From assembly GCA_018907035.1 (NCBI GenBank), contig JACCIC010000037.1, positions 2,065,001 to 2,129,000 on the forward strand: a DNA stretch of 64,000 nt, read 5' to 3'. Every line of letters starts with the position of its first letter. Position 1 is the first letter of the stretch. This DNA comes from Sycobia sp. Sy_11 (taxonomy: Eukaryota > Arthropoda > Insecta > Hymenoptera > Epichrysomallidae). The translations under genes were made by a program, and so were the position numbers. Positions 11,523-24,306 of the stretch are shown in pieces. The notes under the pieces were generated by a model, which worked only from the letters and a program-made list of their open reading frames with translations, had not been told where the DNA came from and made no database searches.

Positions 11523-11820
11523 TAGATACATACATATGCCGCGCCCGAAGTCCTCTCTCTGTGTCCCTCCTTCTCCTTCTTTTTCGAGCGTATGCACTCG
11601 TGCGTGCATATAATATACGTAGGAACGTCGGTAGAGAAGCACAAGCGCCTCGTCAAGAGAAGAAAGAAAGAGAAAAAAGACACAGAAAAAAAATACAAGA
11701 CAACGCGGCTGTTGCGCGCGCTGCATGCCTTCGCCGACGCGCGTGCAGCGTGCGACGGTATTCGCGCGCGCGCGCGTGTGTTTGCACGACGTCGTCGGTT
11801 CCAAGGCCGATCAGTCCCCT

Positions 11821-11849
11821 CTTCCTCCTCCTCCTCCTCCTCCTCCTCG
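11821..11849. repeat. (CTC)n trinucleotide repeat
   Basis: About nine CTC/CCT units in CpG-rich DNA. Confidence 0.95.
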
Positions 11850-11990
11850 ACGCTGCGAGGCTCGTTAAAAATTTTAGGCGCGCGCGCGCGTGCACGCATT
11901 CGTCGGAGTTGCATTGCATCAGAGACCGACCGAATGATGAATTGTGGGCGCGGTCCGCGTAACCGAAGATTGTCGCGTACTTTTAAGACA

Positions 11991-13000
11991 AAAGGCATGC
12001 TATTGTGTGCTCATACACGTTTTACACGCAAACGCTGGGGTCTGAAGAGAGGGTTCGTTCAGCAATTGGAATTTCTCTGAAAGGGGTGAAAACTGAGGTG
12101 AAAACGCAACGATTATAATAATGAATTGCAACTGTAACCTTGACATTTCGGGCATAATCGGAATTCTCATGGTTAAAACACAAGTTAAACGAACCAACGT
12201 CGGATAAAACAAACCTTTTACATTAATCAAAACAAATATCTGTACTATTTTTTTCGTATTCGGATATCATGAAGTTGACTGAGGCCAAATAAGTAATCAT
12301 GCTTTTATCGTTATTTTCAAATGTTTATTGTTTTTCTTACAGTATCAAACGAAAGGTGTATTATATAACGAGTTATAGTAACCGGAGAAGGTCCAAATGA
12401 ACCAAAATCTTAATTAGACACTAATTACCACTTTAAATATTTGCATAGCAATGATTTTTATCCTTAGAAAAAAGCTATCCGTTTTTTATTACCATACATT
12501 AATATGGCCACGCACGTCTTAATGAAAGAAATATCGATGAAATAAACAAACTTTGAATAGTTCTATGTGTTAACTATAAAGTAAAAAAAAAGTACGACGG
12601 AAATATTTTAAAATAAATTTTTATAATGAAAGGAAATTTTCAACACAAAAGTATAAACATTTTCGGATGAGTACTCAGTCTGTGTGTATATTTGTCGTGC
12701 AACTATAGAACGTTGAAAAATCTTACGCATAGTAAAACGTCAGGTTAATTATGAACTGAAAATCCTCGGCAATTACGGAAACAGCTTTAAGGAGGCATTA
12801 GGTTCAACAATTTCAAGTCGAAAGAAAAAACAGTGTACCAAAACCCCTTACCGGAAAATTGAAAAAGGATTTTTTGTTTACCAGCAGCACCCTACAATAA
12901 TAATTATACATCGATGCGCAGTATTTCTGTAATCAAAGAAAATTACTATTAATATTTTTTAAAAAAATTATAAATTAACAGAATACATTCCGGTTCGTAG
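11991..13000. other. AT-rich non-coding block
   Basis: Unique-looking AT-rich DNA without microsatellites, a contrast to its flanks. It holds two TAATTA homeodomain cores exactly 11 bp apart (12411-12416 and 12422-12427). No open frame of note. Confidence 0.5.
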
Positions 13001-14035
13001 AAAGCCCCCCCCCCTTCGCTGAACAACAAAAGAAGAAAAAATAATTCGATTCCTCTACCGGTAAATTTTATTGGTAGGATAATGCAGATACCCCTGCTCC
13101 CTGTTCCGGAAAGAAGCACGACAAACAGAGCAGCAAAATGTGTCTGTGTGTATGTCGAGAATGAAAGCTTACGTTTGCGCCAGGGAGGGCAACCTATAAG
13201 GGAAAAAAATAAAAAAGAGGAAGAGGAAGAATGAAAGCCGAGGGGGGATTTTTCCAACACGACACACCACTCCGGAGGAAAAACTGTACTTATAACTATA
13301 TATATAGACATCCCCGCGGAACGGAGGGGAACCGCCTGCGAGGGGAGGTAGAAATACTTTTTATATAATACGGCTGCCTATAAAAAAACTTTTTTCACGG
13401 TTTCTCTCGCCCCCGCTCGACAAACAATAGCGCGGCAGTCCTATAATACGCATCGGCTGTAGCACGTCGTGTCTTATCGTCGCCGCGCATTGACCATTCG
13501 TCTGCGCGCCTCCGACGCGGGAGCCGCGCTCGCGTAGCGTAGCGTCGGGGCGAGCGATAAAAGCGCCGAGAGCCCCGCGTCCGCCGGGGCAAAAAGCCAT
13601 CCACGATCGACGAGAACGAAGCTCGGCTCTGGTTTCGTCATTTTACTTTTTTTTCCCAGCACTCGGGACGCAATAAAACGATTTTTCGCAGCCGCGTTGG
13701 CGTAAATGCGCTCCTTTTGCCTGAACACCCGTGCCGTGGCTTTTTATCCGCCAAAATTGCATTTTTAAAAAGCATCGCAAACAGATAGAAATACTGCATT
13801 ATATTCATTTAAATTTCACGAGTTAAATTGCTTTACATATTAAATTATATAGGACCCGTCGCCGGTCGCGCGCGCTCACTTTCCCTCGGCGGTGTCTTTT
13901 TTCGGAGGATTTGTGTGTTTTTATACTTTTGTCCGGTTTGCATTATAACAGAGAGGAGGGAGGGTGTGCGAGAGAGAGAGAGAGAGAGACGATTCTTCCA
14001 TAGCGCCTCCTGCGTTAAATGAAGGAGGCGGCAGC
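13001..14035. other. CpG-rich non-coding block
   Basis: High CpG around 13310-13610 and 13850-13900, with a short GA tract near 13972-13989. Overlapping open frames on the minus strand (13361-13728) are Arg/Ala-rich and unrecognised. Possible regulatory element. Confidence 0.4.
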
Positions 14036-15050
14036 TTTATTTAAATCGCGTACTTAAATGAAATTACAATTTCTTACATACCCTCGTTCGTTCGAAGGGA
14101 CCAATTATCGAATTCCTTACTTTCGCTTTCATCGTTTTATTAAATACAACATACGTATAAGGTTTACTGGAGATTTATTATATTTATAAGCGTTTTGTTG
14201 CTCGAGCCATATTTACCGATTCACTCCTTAAATATTGAAAAATGAATTTGAAACGTCTAATACACAGATAATTTGTTATAATATACTGGAATCGTCTAAG
14301 ATTATATGTTCATATTTATGTTATACAATTTAAGGATTAATTGAATAAATCATAATAATTAAATTCAATATTTTATACTACTCTTTTGCATAATATATAC
14401 GAGTATATAGGTTTTCTTATAAAGAATAATTTTAGAATGTAAATTTTATAACGTAAAAAGCTTTATGTTGTAATCTGCATTGGAAGGATGTTTACTCATA
14501 AAAATTTATAGACATTAAAACTATCGTTTTTAATCGATTCCTTTGCCCAAAAGTGCATAGGAACACCAGAGTTTGAAAAACAAAGTTGACCCACTTTCAT
14601 ACAATCGAAAATGAATAAACCTAACAGTAAAATATTGATTTCGTATCTTGGCAAATATAGAAATTTACTTACACACGACTGGGAATCTTGCATTGCGTCG
14701 TGTTGTGCTCCGAATCTTATTGAGCAAATATCTAGAAAATGTAGCGAGCGTCAGCTCGTCTACCTACGTGTTCTTGGGCGCGTATACAGCGCGCTCGATT
14801 CTATTGCATACACGTATACCTTTGCATTTGCAAATTCAACGATGTATAAGTGTCGTAGCGATCGCTGTGTCTCATCGCTATACAATAGAGTATAACTATA
14901 GAGTATAAATATTCGTATAACAAAAAGGTAAAGAATCATCTGGTGACCTCCAAAAAACTGAGCACCATTTTCACGCGCCGCCGACAAAGCAACGAGCGTT
15001 CTTCGTTCTCTCTAATATATCTCCTGTGTATGTGTATAAAATAATCTACA
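14036..15050. other. AT-rich non-coding block
   Basis: AT-rich until about 14690, then moderately CpG-rich (14690-14860). Nothing coding recognised. Confidence 0.45.
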
Positions 15051-15057
15051 CACCCAC

Positions 15058-15105
<48 letters not shown>
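15058..15105. repeat. (CA)n microsatellite, 48 bp
   Basis: Uninterrupted CA; the longest CA tract in the window. Confidence 0.98.
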
Positions 15106-15109
<4 letters not shown>

Positions 15110-16330
15110 TTACGTCACCGGCAAAATTGCCTAGGAGTATGCGCTGTATATATAGCGCAGCGCCTGTCGAAGAGAGGATTCTCTGTAGATTATAGGAGCG
15201 GCTACAAAGACGTTCTCACGATCGTTACCTGCACTGCAACTTCCCGCGGAGAGTCGTAGCCGATGCCGGTTTCAAAGCGATGTAATTAGGGAGTCAATTG
15301 TCGGCGGGCGATAGCGCGGCATCGGGTATATATTAACGCGTCATGCCAGGATGCATCTCGCGCGCGGTTTTAAGCAGTTGCACGGCAAATAAAGTATCGC
15401 GCGTACCTGAAAAAGCGAGTATTCGAGATTGTAATTGCGCTGTTATCGAATATACATTATATGCACTCTGCTTTCGGAGTTGATTTTTATTTTTTCTGTT
15501 TGTTTTTGTTTTATTTTTTTTTTAAATATCCTTTGGACTCGGCGTTCTGCGTACAGATCTTTCGATCAGTTTATAGCATGGGCCGGCCATTTAATAATAG
15601 TCCCCAACAGGAAATATAAATTAGTAAAGTTAATTTCGTCGGCAATGATGCTCCGTGTATACCTACTAAGTTATATTGCTTCTTTTCAAACGTAGCTTAA
15701 TTCTGATATCAAAAGCACGATTATAATAATTATGGAACGGAATGGAGTTGGTTGGTAAGTTGTTCGAACGATCTAGGGGAAGAGAAGCACGTACGTGTTT
15801 CATGAATGTATGTATTATGTATAATATATATATAATCACGCATTCAAACTTTGATTCTGCTCCGTAATGCTATAAGAATCGCTATTTTATAGGACTAAGT
15901 CATAGCTATTCTAAAAGCATTAAGTGTTACTTAGTTTATCTCAATGTTCTTTGGTTCGTTGCTCTGTTTCCCGCTCACATATTCCATATCCATTTTACAA
16001 TACCATTCGACCATGCTCCATCTCGGTTGATTAGATTCGTAAAGCCTAAAACTCCAGTCTATGGAACTACTACAGTTCCACTCTATAAGCAGCCGTTTCA
16101 TTTCAGTTACTTGTTACAACTTTAAACGTCTCTACTGTTTTAATGACATCAGGCTAACATTTTTTTCAACATATGACGTGTCAAATGTTAGACATCGTCT
16201 TTTCTTAAGGCATGCATGATCCCGTCATTTTTGAACCAACATATTCGTCTTTCTAGTCAGTCGTTTATGTTTTGTAAATGTTTTCTACACTATAAGCATA
16301 TTATCTATTTTTACTTTTGATACGCAGCCG
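15106..16330. other. non-coding block leading into a retrotransposon relic
   Basis: CpG-rich to about 15420, then AT-rich. The part from about 16000 may be the decayed 5' portion of the reverse transcriptase relic that follows, but no motif is clear enough to claim. Confidence 0.35.
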
Positions 16331-16339
16331 CATGAAAAT

Positions 16340-17030
16340 TTATTAAGGACGTCTTATACTCTGCTGGGTTTTGAGATACAGCATAATACCGAGACTCGTA
16401 CTCTTCTCACTATTTCTTAATGATCTATCCACCTCTTTAAGTCATGCCGTAATCACTGTATATTATTCTATGGTAGGATTCTGTATTTCAATGGATAATT
16501 TTATCGTATTTACTAGTGGTGATCTTTCGCGTGTTTCTTATGTTGGGCATGGTGGACTCAATCTACAGTACTTGAAATCAGCCTGCACGGTAAACTATCC
16601 GAGAAAACTCGCGGTAACGACACCACTAAAAAAGTTATGCTGCTTTATAGTTCACATGCGAAAAAGTCAAGGCTCCTTTTACCTTTGTAGATCAGACTGG
16701 TCTCTTATACTCAAAGTCTCGATTTTTCTCTATTCCAACTATTGTCCGGAAATATTTCTAAACTTTTAACAGGAATTCTCAATTTTACGATTAAATTTTA
16801 TATATATGTAGAGGTATTTTAATTGGACTCTGCATTCCGAACTTGGATATACAAAATTCGACCAGATTTGGCACATCTTCTTGAGAATCATATCCTCAGC
16901 TTTGACAAGACAACGTTTTATAATGTTAGTTCCCTCGGAACATTATTATTCACACTAGTGCATCACAACACAGCTTGGAATAATTTTATTGACACTTGTT
17001 TTTTGCGGAGTTATTTTGAGTAGGCTCTAC
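16340..17030 (+). pseudogene. decayed non-LTR (LINE, Jockey/CR1-like) reverse transcriptase remnant
   Basis: Three blocks, in different frames but in the right order, resemble the C-terminal half of LINE ORF2 reverse transcriptase. First, LVLFSLFLNDLSTSLSHA (about 16390-16445) matches the LFSLFINDL segment that precedes the YADD catalytic box; the YADD position itself reads as degenerate YYSM. Second, LQYLKSACTVNYPRKLAV (about 16560-16620) and then KVMLLYSSHAKK in another frame (about 16632-16668) match the region normally reading 'W...N.L.LN..K...M'. Third, SLGTLLFTLVHHNTAWNN (about 16931-16985) resembles the terminal 'R...F......WN.LP' block. Frameshifts and loss of the catalytic Asp pair mean it is dead. 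The 5' end, poly-A tail and target-site duplication are not identifiable. Family assignment beyond non-LTR is uncertain. Confidence 0.55.
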
Positions 17031-17380
17031 TATATATATAAATAATGTACACTCTTCGTTCAGAATCCGAGCTACTGCCTATCTGTGAAATATTATTACA
17101 CTATCATTGCACACATGTTTAAAAAAAGCACCTTTAAATGAATGTTATTTAATAACTTCTTTCAGATATTATATCATTATCATTGCAAATGAGTATTTTT
17201 TCATTTTTTAATTACTATTTATAAATGCATATGATAAATAAGTATACATTGCCTGCACCGATACTACATCCAAATAAATTCAAATTCAATTATCGTTCAG
17301 AATTTGACCTATATTGGCATTGGCATTAACCTAATGAGAAGCTTCAAGAACAAAAAGCAAAAACAAACATCGCGACATCG
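17031..17380. other. AT-rich non-coding DNA
   Basis: Nothing recognised; possibly the 3' tail and flank of the LINE relic. Confidence 0.4.
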
Positions 17381-18231
17381 TCAGTGCGAATATGCCAAGG
17401 TCGTTGCGGACGAAGCGTTCGCGTAAGAAACTCGATGGACGCGCCTGGAGGGGGCCGGGACCAACGGTAAATCACGCGATCATCAATATTAAATGCGCGA
17501 GAGGCGAGTTTACATAAAGAAAATGCGCATTATTAAATGGACGCCGCGCCTGTAATTCACTGACAACTTTTATGCGGAATTACATAAACAAACGTTCGCA
17601 CCGTGTTCACGTCCGGAAAAGTATGAATAGAAAAACAAAAAAAATAGGAGACCGCGACAATTTAGTCATTCAATTTCCCGCGAGCGGCAGCGGCCACTCT
17701 CATCAAAATAAACTCGATGGCTTTGCCTTCTCGTTTTTTTCGCGAGTTTTCAGCCCCGGTCGCCGTCAAAATAATAGCAATAATAATTGAGACTCTCTCC
17801 GGACCCCTAACGGACTCTCTCAACAATTCGTATTTGTTTTCGTAGAGGGGGCGGGGTTGGTGTGCCAACGGCAAATAACAGCGAAAAAAGTTAGAGCCAA
17901 CGCCCTCGCGTCATTAATTTGGAATAACTGCGCTGCACACCGAACTTTTTCGATATTCACCCTTCGGAATATCATCATGCCTCCGCATTCTACCCTGTGC
18001 ATTTATATTTTTTTATATATTTTTTTTCTATGTGTATGTGGGTGTCTGTGTGCTCCCTCGAATGTCATCGTTATATACCGTGGCACGGTTGTTAGCCAGA
18101 GACAAATCTGAATTCATCGGCGAAAAAGAGGGCAAGATAAGAGCGAACGAGCGCGCCGTCTGGCGTCCGATAAAAATGTATTTTTTCAGCGAAAATACGG
18201 GAGGAACAAAAAAGGGAAAGCAACGACGTTG

Positions 18232-18277
<46 letters not shown>

Positions 18278-18950
18278 GCGATGCCCCGAAACAATGGAAG
18301 CGAGGCACTTCGACCCGGGGCGTTTCGAAGCTCTTTAAAAAAACATAAGAGCGACGCAATGACCATATATATATACACGGTTCGGGCAACGCGCCACCTA
18401 CCCGCATCTTCTTTTCTCCCCATTAATGCGATGAGCGCGTTAAGCCGACCCTCCTGCGTAATGAACAAGACACAGGAAACGGGGCACTATTCTAAATAAT
18501 TCACTTATAAAACCGAGAGAGGGACAGTATTGTAGCAGTAGTGTCTATAGGTCCATATGTATAAATACCGTGCGGGTCCGCGGGCGAGCTCGTTAGCCGA
18601 GGCAATATGGTGGCAGTACCTATGCACGCGCCGCTCTAACCATGAGAAATATCACCGCGCGTGGACGTGTGCGCCCGCGATACGTTTACATATCCGTATA
18701 GCGAACGAATCGGCGAACCTCCCGTATCTCCGAGTTTTCGGGCGTGCGACGGGGCCCGCACGGCTCGCACCGAGACTCGCGCCATCGACCCGCGTCTACG
18801 TATTTGGCTTGACATTTATGCCGCGGCGTCGGGCAGTACAGGGAGAGAACCCGAGGAAGTGAGAGGGACAATAAAGGGATGGGTATCGAGGGCCAGACGA
18901 CGTCCGACGAACTCATATGGGTGATGGTAATTCGGACCAAGCGCGTAATC
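17381..18950. other. CpG-rich non-coding block
   Basis: CpG-rich, especially 18540-18920, with a TA tract in the middle. Opposed open frames at 18557-18940 are Arg/Pro-rich on both strands, the pattern of stop-poor GC-rich DNA rather than a gene. Possible promoter or enhancer. Confidence 0.4.
18235..18276. repeat. (TA)n microsatellite, 42 bp
   Basis: Uninterrupted TA alternation. Confidence 0.98.
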
Positions 18951-20200
18951 TAATTTTTTACGCCCGTCCTGTTAAGAATGACAATTGCGTCTGTCTTTTA
19001 GCTTGAGCAAATATAGAATTATAGCTTATTGACGTTAACCGTAGGTATAAGCACATTTTTCGTATTACTACCCGCGAAATTCCATTTTACAGCTGTACTA
19101 GTAGGTTATACAATGACAGCTTGTCATTAGCAATAGTAGGACTCATTGCCTTAGAACAAAAATGGAATTGGACGCACAGTGGTGCCAAATATATCGTATT
19201 TCATATTAAAACACGCGAATGTTTTCCATACTTGTAGCCGTCCCATAAAAGCCACTCGTGCCTGAAAACTATCTTTGCATACTGGCTGCATAATATATGA
19301 ATTGCGCTGCTAAAAATTCTGTGATAATTATAATTATATATGTTATTTCATTTATGCTTTTTATTAGAAACAGTTTTTAATTAGAAACATTAGAAACTGG
19401 ACAATATTTAATACTTGTCACTAACGGCGCAACGAATGGTCAATGTTATTTGATAGATAATCAGTGATCAAAATGTCGCCTGTGTTACCACAGTAGTAGA
19501 ATAGGAAAATTTGATATTTGGACCGACTGGGCACAATGTTTGTGTGTATAAACTGCGTATATAAAGAATTGCCAAAATTATAACATTGCACATCCTCGCG
19601 TATAAATCGGTAGCTGCCTCGATGAGCTGTAATAAAAAATTGAAATTTTCTTTGATCACGTATTATATCCAATAAAGTATAATATTTATCATCGCAATGA
19701 TAACAATCGTATCCAATCCTTATCGTTGTTATACAGTAGAATCAGCGGCACGAAATACACGCAAGCGGGCTGCAATTATTCTCTACCGCTTACGCGTCAC
19801 ATGGTAGTAATAATTATAAATTTGATGAGAATTGACTCATTTTAAAGGAAACATCGCATGGTGTTCGAAATGAAAATTTTCTAAAACACAATGGATATTT
19901 TTGAGAAATTTGTTTTTCGCGTTTTGTTTCTCAGACAATTGTCTGAGGAATTATTTTAATTGGAGCAATACATCTATATATCTTACTGTTTCGTACCTGG
20001 CAATTCGAATACCTATGTTTTTCCGAGTATTTTTTCCCTTATGTAACAGAGTAAGTATTATGTCCTTCAATAAATCTAACTAATTGCTAAGAATTTTAAT
20101 TGCTTCGTGGCTAATTCAAATCTGCGATCTAATGTATAAAAGAATCTATGATTGTTTTTAAAAGCGAAAAATAAACTTTATTCAGATAAAAAGCATCAAT
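18951..20200. other. AT-rich non-coding block
   Basis: No gene seen. Contains the 18-bp perfect palindrome at 19930-19947. Confidence 0.5.
19930..19947. repeat. 18-bp perfect palindrome
   Basis: CTCAGACAATTGTCTGAG is its own reverse complement. It could be a dimeric protein-binding site; it contains CAATTG, an E-box-like core. Confidence 0.8.
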
Positions 20201-20590
20201 ACGCGAGGGCAAAAATTGGTCCCTCGATCGAAAAGCGTAAAATACAATATTCTCTCTTCGATTTCGCGACGAAAGGAGACCACTTTATACAAGAACTTCC
20301 ATCCGCTCTTTACAATTCAGAATCGCCAGCGCAAAACTCAAATCCGCCTCTTTCTCCCTGTGTACTTTCGAACCCGCCGTGCACGAACAACAAAGAGCGA
20401 AAACGCGGGAAAGAGGGAGGTAAACAGAGACACAAAGCAACGCTGCAGCGCATCGCATGCATAGACGACCGACGGGACGCGGCAGCGATTTTCTGCAGCG
20501 GACAGCGCAATGTAGCAGTAGCGGCAGCCGCAGCGTTTGAGCTGCGCCCATTCGTGTATTTAATGAATTCATTAGTTCACTCATACGTGT

Positions 20591-20591
20591 G

Positions 20592-20653
<62 letters not shown>
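20591..20653. repeat. (CT)n microsatellite, 63 bp
   Basis: One TTT interruption near the start, then pure CT. Confidence 0.98.
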
Positions 20654-20658
<5 letters not shown>

Positions 20659-21950
20659 TCGCTTTATACCCTCGAACGATAGAATTTCATGGACAGCCTA
20701 TTCTTTCTCTTTATATAATCCTTTATCTACGTTATCTCTGTGGATATGTACCTCTCACAATTAGCTGGTCGTTGGTCTGCATAGGGAAAAGTTTCGAATC
20801 TCCTTAAATTCTTCTGCAGGAAGTCGAGAGAGGAAATCTCGTTGCACAGGAGACGCGCTTTCTAAAGAAAAACGAGCATAATCCGTGCACGAAAGCGAGG
20901 GGGGGGGATGAATAATATTTTATTTCGCCTAAGAGAGCGGGTCACACATATACACGGAACTCTAGGCGAGACAAGTCGACGAACCGCAGCGAGGGAATTT
21001 TAAAGCAAAGCAAAGCAGAAAAAAATACAAACCGCGGATCTAGGAGAAGAGTACGTAGGTGGCGGGGAGAAGGGGAGGCAGGGGAGCCGTGCTCGCCACA
21101 CGCTTACTTTCGTTTTTGAGGTCAAGGAGAAAGTATCGCGCCATTGCCTCTCTTCCGACATCTAATCACTTACGGTCTATAAATAGAATCCATACTTCGC
21201 CTCGGTTTCGCTCGGGGAATTTTGCCCGCTGCTCGGAAATCCACGAGCAATAAATGCCGAGGAATAGTATATATATACTTTGTTGCAAAGAAAGCATTTG
21301 TAGGAACGTATACGAGATAGCGCGCAGATATAACCCAAATGTATGTTATATATAAAACAAAGTACAAAAGTATCTCAACTCTTTTAGATATTCGATATAA
21401 CATATATTTTATACAAATGAAACTTTACCGGCAGTCATGATGCGAGACGAATTGTTAATTATTCAGTAACACAAAATAAAAATGCGCCGCAATCGAAGCG
21501 ACAGCCCGTTCGATACGTTACGCTTTAATAGGATCGGGCCGAGTTAAGTGACCGCCCGCGCGCGTGCGCACCGTATTCAGCGGACATCTATTTATTTAAA
21601 TAACCGCATTAAGTGTATTATCTCGATTATAATATAGACACGCAACCCTCAAAATCGAAATCGCGCGTGCCGTTAAGTATGTGCACAACGCTGTGCGTGA
21701 AATTGACGAAAACAGGGGGATGGAGGTAGGGACAAAACCGAAGCGCGATCAGAAGCGTTCAAGCAATAAATAATTCCCACTCACACATTGCAAAAAGGTA
21801 TCTGTGTATGTGTATGTCTGCGCGCGCGTGCGAATGCATACGTTACTCGCATATTGCCTGTCAAACGTTATGACAACGGTCGGTCCGAAATATAATTTAT
21901 ATAAAGATAAATGAACAAAACATGTACGAAACATATCGATAACTAGATGG
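20654..21950. other. mixed non-coding block, partly CpG-rich
   Basis: CpG-rich at 20820-21250 and 21480-21720, AT-rich otherwise. Nothing coding recognised. Confidence 0.45.
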
Positions 21951-22089
21951 CACGAATTATTGTTATATACACCACGGAATTATCATTATCCGTGATCATA
22001 CAAGTTCTGCAAATATAGCCGTCAGATAATACCTGACCGATCGGGGACAAGCAACATACCGTATCTCTAAGAATCTTCGTTCAATAAGG

Positions 22090-23085
22090 TAACTTTATAT
22101 TTTATCAATGAATATTTACTTATCTCTCAATATTTCCCTACCCTTCGGACTAATATCCTCTGGATATCAACACGTTTTCATCCTAAAAACACATCTGTGA
22201 TATATCTTTTTTGGTAGTTTAGCGATTAGCTTTATTAGAAATTCAGTCATTATGTCCTCAATCATTGTAAAACTCCGTTTATTTCCAGATATTCCGGTGT
22301 AGTATCAAAAAGAGTTGAAAAGGAGCCACAAAATCGGACGATTAGAATGGTAGAGGCATGATTGTGATTTTGTTTTACGTCAAAAACTCAAGGACAAGCA
22401 TCGATAGATGAGCAGCTTTTTATTACCATCAGTTTTTTCAAGCCCGAATATTTATTCTATAAGAATTCTTGCAAATGTCGCATGCATAATTTCAATTTAT
22501 AAGGATCATTACGGACCATTAAGACCTTGTGATATGAACTTCCGATACACTTGGCATGCTTTGTTACTCTTGTCTCATCCGAACTTTTGACTAGTACGAT
22601 TGCAATTTCGTTTCGATCTCATAACTATATATATATATATCTATAATTCTTCACCTGTTATAATTATTTAAGCTCAACAGATTTAAAGTTATTCCAGATA
22701 TCCTAAATGATGCCCATGCGACGATTTATCTGATCAAAATTGAGCAGTTTCTAAAAAAACTTTGCTGTCGCATATTTCATTCCCAAATATTCGAATAATT
22801 GTGTGACAGGAGCTAAGCGATATTTCAATATTCTCGGCAACTTCGCTAACAGAAAATGAAAACTTTTTGAAAAATTTTTTTTGATACTTCAACGTCATTA
22901 TTTACTGTTACTATGCTGAGGTTTACTGTTACTATGCTATGATAAAAATGAGGATCGGTATTGGTATGTTCTCGAGCTTCTTGAGACAGCTTATCACTTA
23001 CAAACGTTGTTTTAATATTCACAGAAGATTCACCGTATGTCTCCGTTAATAGCTGAAGTATTTTAGAGTAGTCAATCACATTTCT
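22090..23085 (-). pseudogene. decayed mariner-family (Tc1/mariner) transposase relic
   Basis: Reading leftward, segments in shifting frames follow mariner transposase order. Near 23079-22960: ILQLLTETYGESSVN and then AREHTNTDPH, like the N-terminal helix-turn-helix region 'L...YG...S' and 'GRE...DDPR'. Near 22855-22787: VSEVAENIEISLSSCHTII, a close match to the second HTH 'REVAEE.GIS.GSCHTIL'. Near 22419-22140: AAHLSMLVLEFLT, then NKITIMPLPF-SSDF, and finally SRGY-SEG, matching 'AHTS..V.EFL..', 'PHPPYSPDLAPCDF' and the C-terminal 'GDYFEG'. At least eight stop codons, frameshifts, loss of the HHDN box and a scrambled third catalytic Asp make it non-functional. Terminal inverted repeats and TA duplications are not identifiable. 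Confidence 0.75.
22894..22938. repeat. short direct duplication inside the mariner relic
   Basis: TTTACTGTTACTATGCT occurs twice, separated by GAGG. It sits where a normal mariner has no repeat, so it is a later local duplication. Confidence 0.8.
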
Positions 23086-23089
23086 TGTA

Positions 23090-23703
23090 CAAAATTAAAT
23101 ACCAATTCTTATATCTACTGGTTTGATAGTAAAAAGTCGCCAATTATACCAAACACTTATAGCCTTTATGTTTTTCAGAAATCACTAACACATTTCTTAT
23201 AAATAAAACTACAAAAATATTTGCAAAATGAGTGCACTAATATAAACTATTACGTCGGTGTCTCTACTATATACAATTTACATGTACAATTATACATAAT
23301 ACGAAGTACTGTGACCCTGTAGCTCATCATGTTTCGTTACTCTGAAGACACAACTGTAGTATTGTATATACAATCTCTGTGTCTCGAGACTGTCCTTCTA
23401 TATACGCTATCCGATGATTCACAGCTTACAGCCTTGCTAATTTCAGCGGAGCAAAAACTGGGCTATATATCTTACGTTTTACTCGGTATTCGTCAAATGT
23501 TCTTCCTTGATGCGAATACTGGAAAAAATGGTAAAATTATGCGCGGACGATAGAAGAACGATTGGAAAGCGTCATTCCAATGTATCTACAGAACATCAAG
23601 AGAGAGTGAACAAATCCAGCAATTACTACCTGGAAAATAAACCGATCGTAGGAATAGCTCGTACCTCATGTGTAAGAGTTGATTATTCAAGAGTCTCATC
23701 TTG

Positions 23704-23747
<44 letters not shown>

Positions 23748-23890
23748 TGTTTATAAGAGAGAAAGAAAGAGAAAAGGGGATGGAGAATTATCGTTACGAC
23801 ATTTTCAAACTGAGGCATAAGAATTGATTGAATAACCAAGGATCTAATTAAGAGCAGGATGTGCGCTAAATGACCTTAGCCTGTGTATGC
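23090..23890. other. non-coding DNA with a TG tract
   Basis: Open frames at 23329-23700 have ordinary composition but match nothing I recognise; possibly another old transposon piece. The TG tract follows. Confidence 0.35.
23708..23744. repeat. (TG)n microsatellite
   Basis: About 18 TG units. Confidence 0.97.
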
Positions 23891-24306
23891 AACCGCTTCT
23901 CCCCAGTCTCGTAACTAAGCACCATTAAACGAAAATAACTAAGCGCCGCCGCCACCTGCACGGACGGCGAAGCGCTGTCGCCGTCGTCATCATCGTCAAG
24001 AAAATGTCTCGGTCGAACGAGCCAAATTAATTTGCACGCTGCAGCCGAGAGCCAAACGGTGCTTGGAGGAGGGGCAAAGCGGGAGGAAAAAATACACTGC
24101 TCAAGTTGCCGCCAATTTGCACTTATGAGAGATGAATACCGCCCTTTTCATCGATATAATGACTCGATCATTGGGGATATAGGATTCGCTTCTCCCCGAG
24201 GTTCTGCATGCATATAATATACCCATATAGATTATACCGATCTTGCGTAATCTCTTTGGCAAGTGTGCCATACGGAGATGGGGGGGGGAGATCAAGAGCC
24301 AGACAC

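Larger units (their letters stand above)
11225..11990. other. CpG-rich block with GA, TA, CG and CTC tracts
   Basis: Dense CpG with (CG)n at 11763-11780 and 11878-11897. Long open frames on both strands are stop-poor GC-rich or repeat translations (poly-Arg, poly-Glu, poly-Ser, poly-Tyr-Ile). Possible CpG-rich regulatory element; no gene supported. Confidence 0.45.

Noticed and set aside
11228..11998. 256-codon minus-strand open frame
   Set aside because: It is built from GA, TA and CTC repeats (poly-Glu, poly-Tyr-Ile, poly-Ser-Leu) in CpG-rich, stop-poor DNA; equally long frames exist on the other strand.
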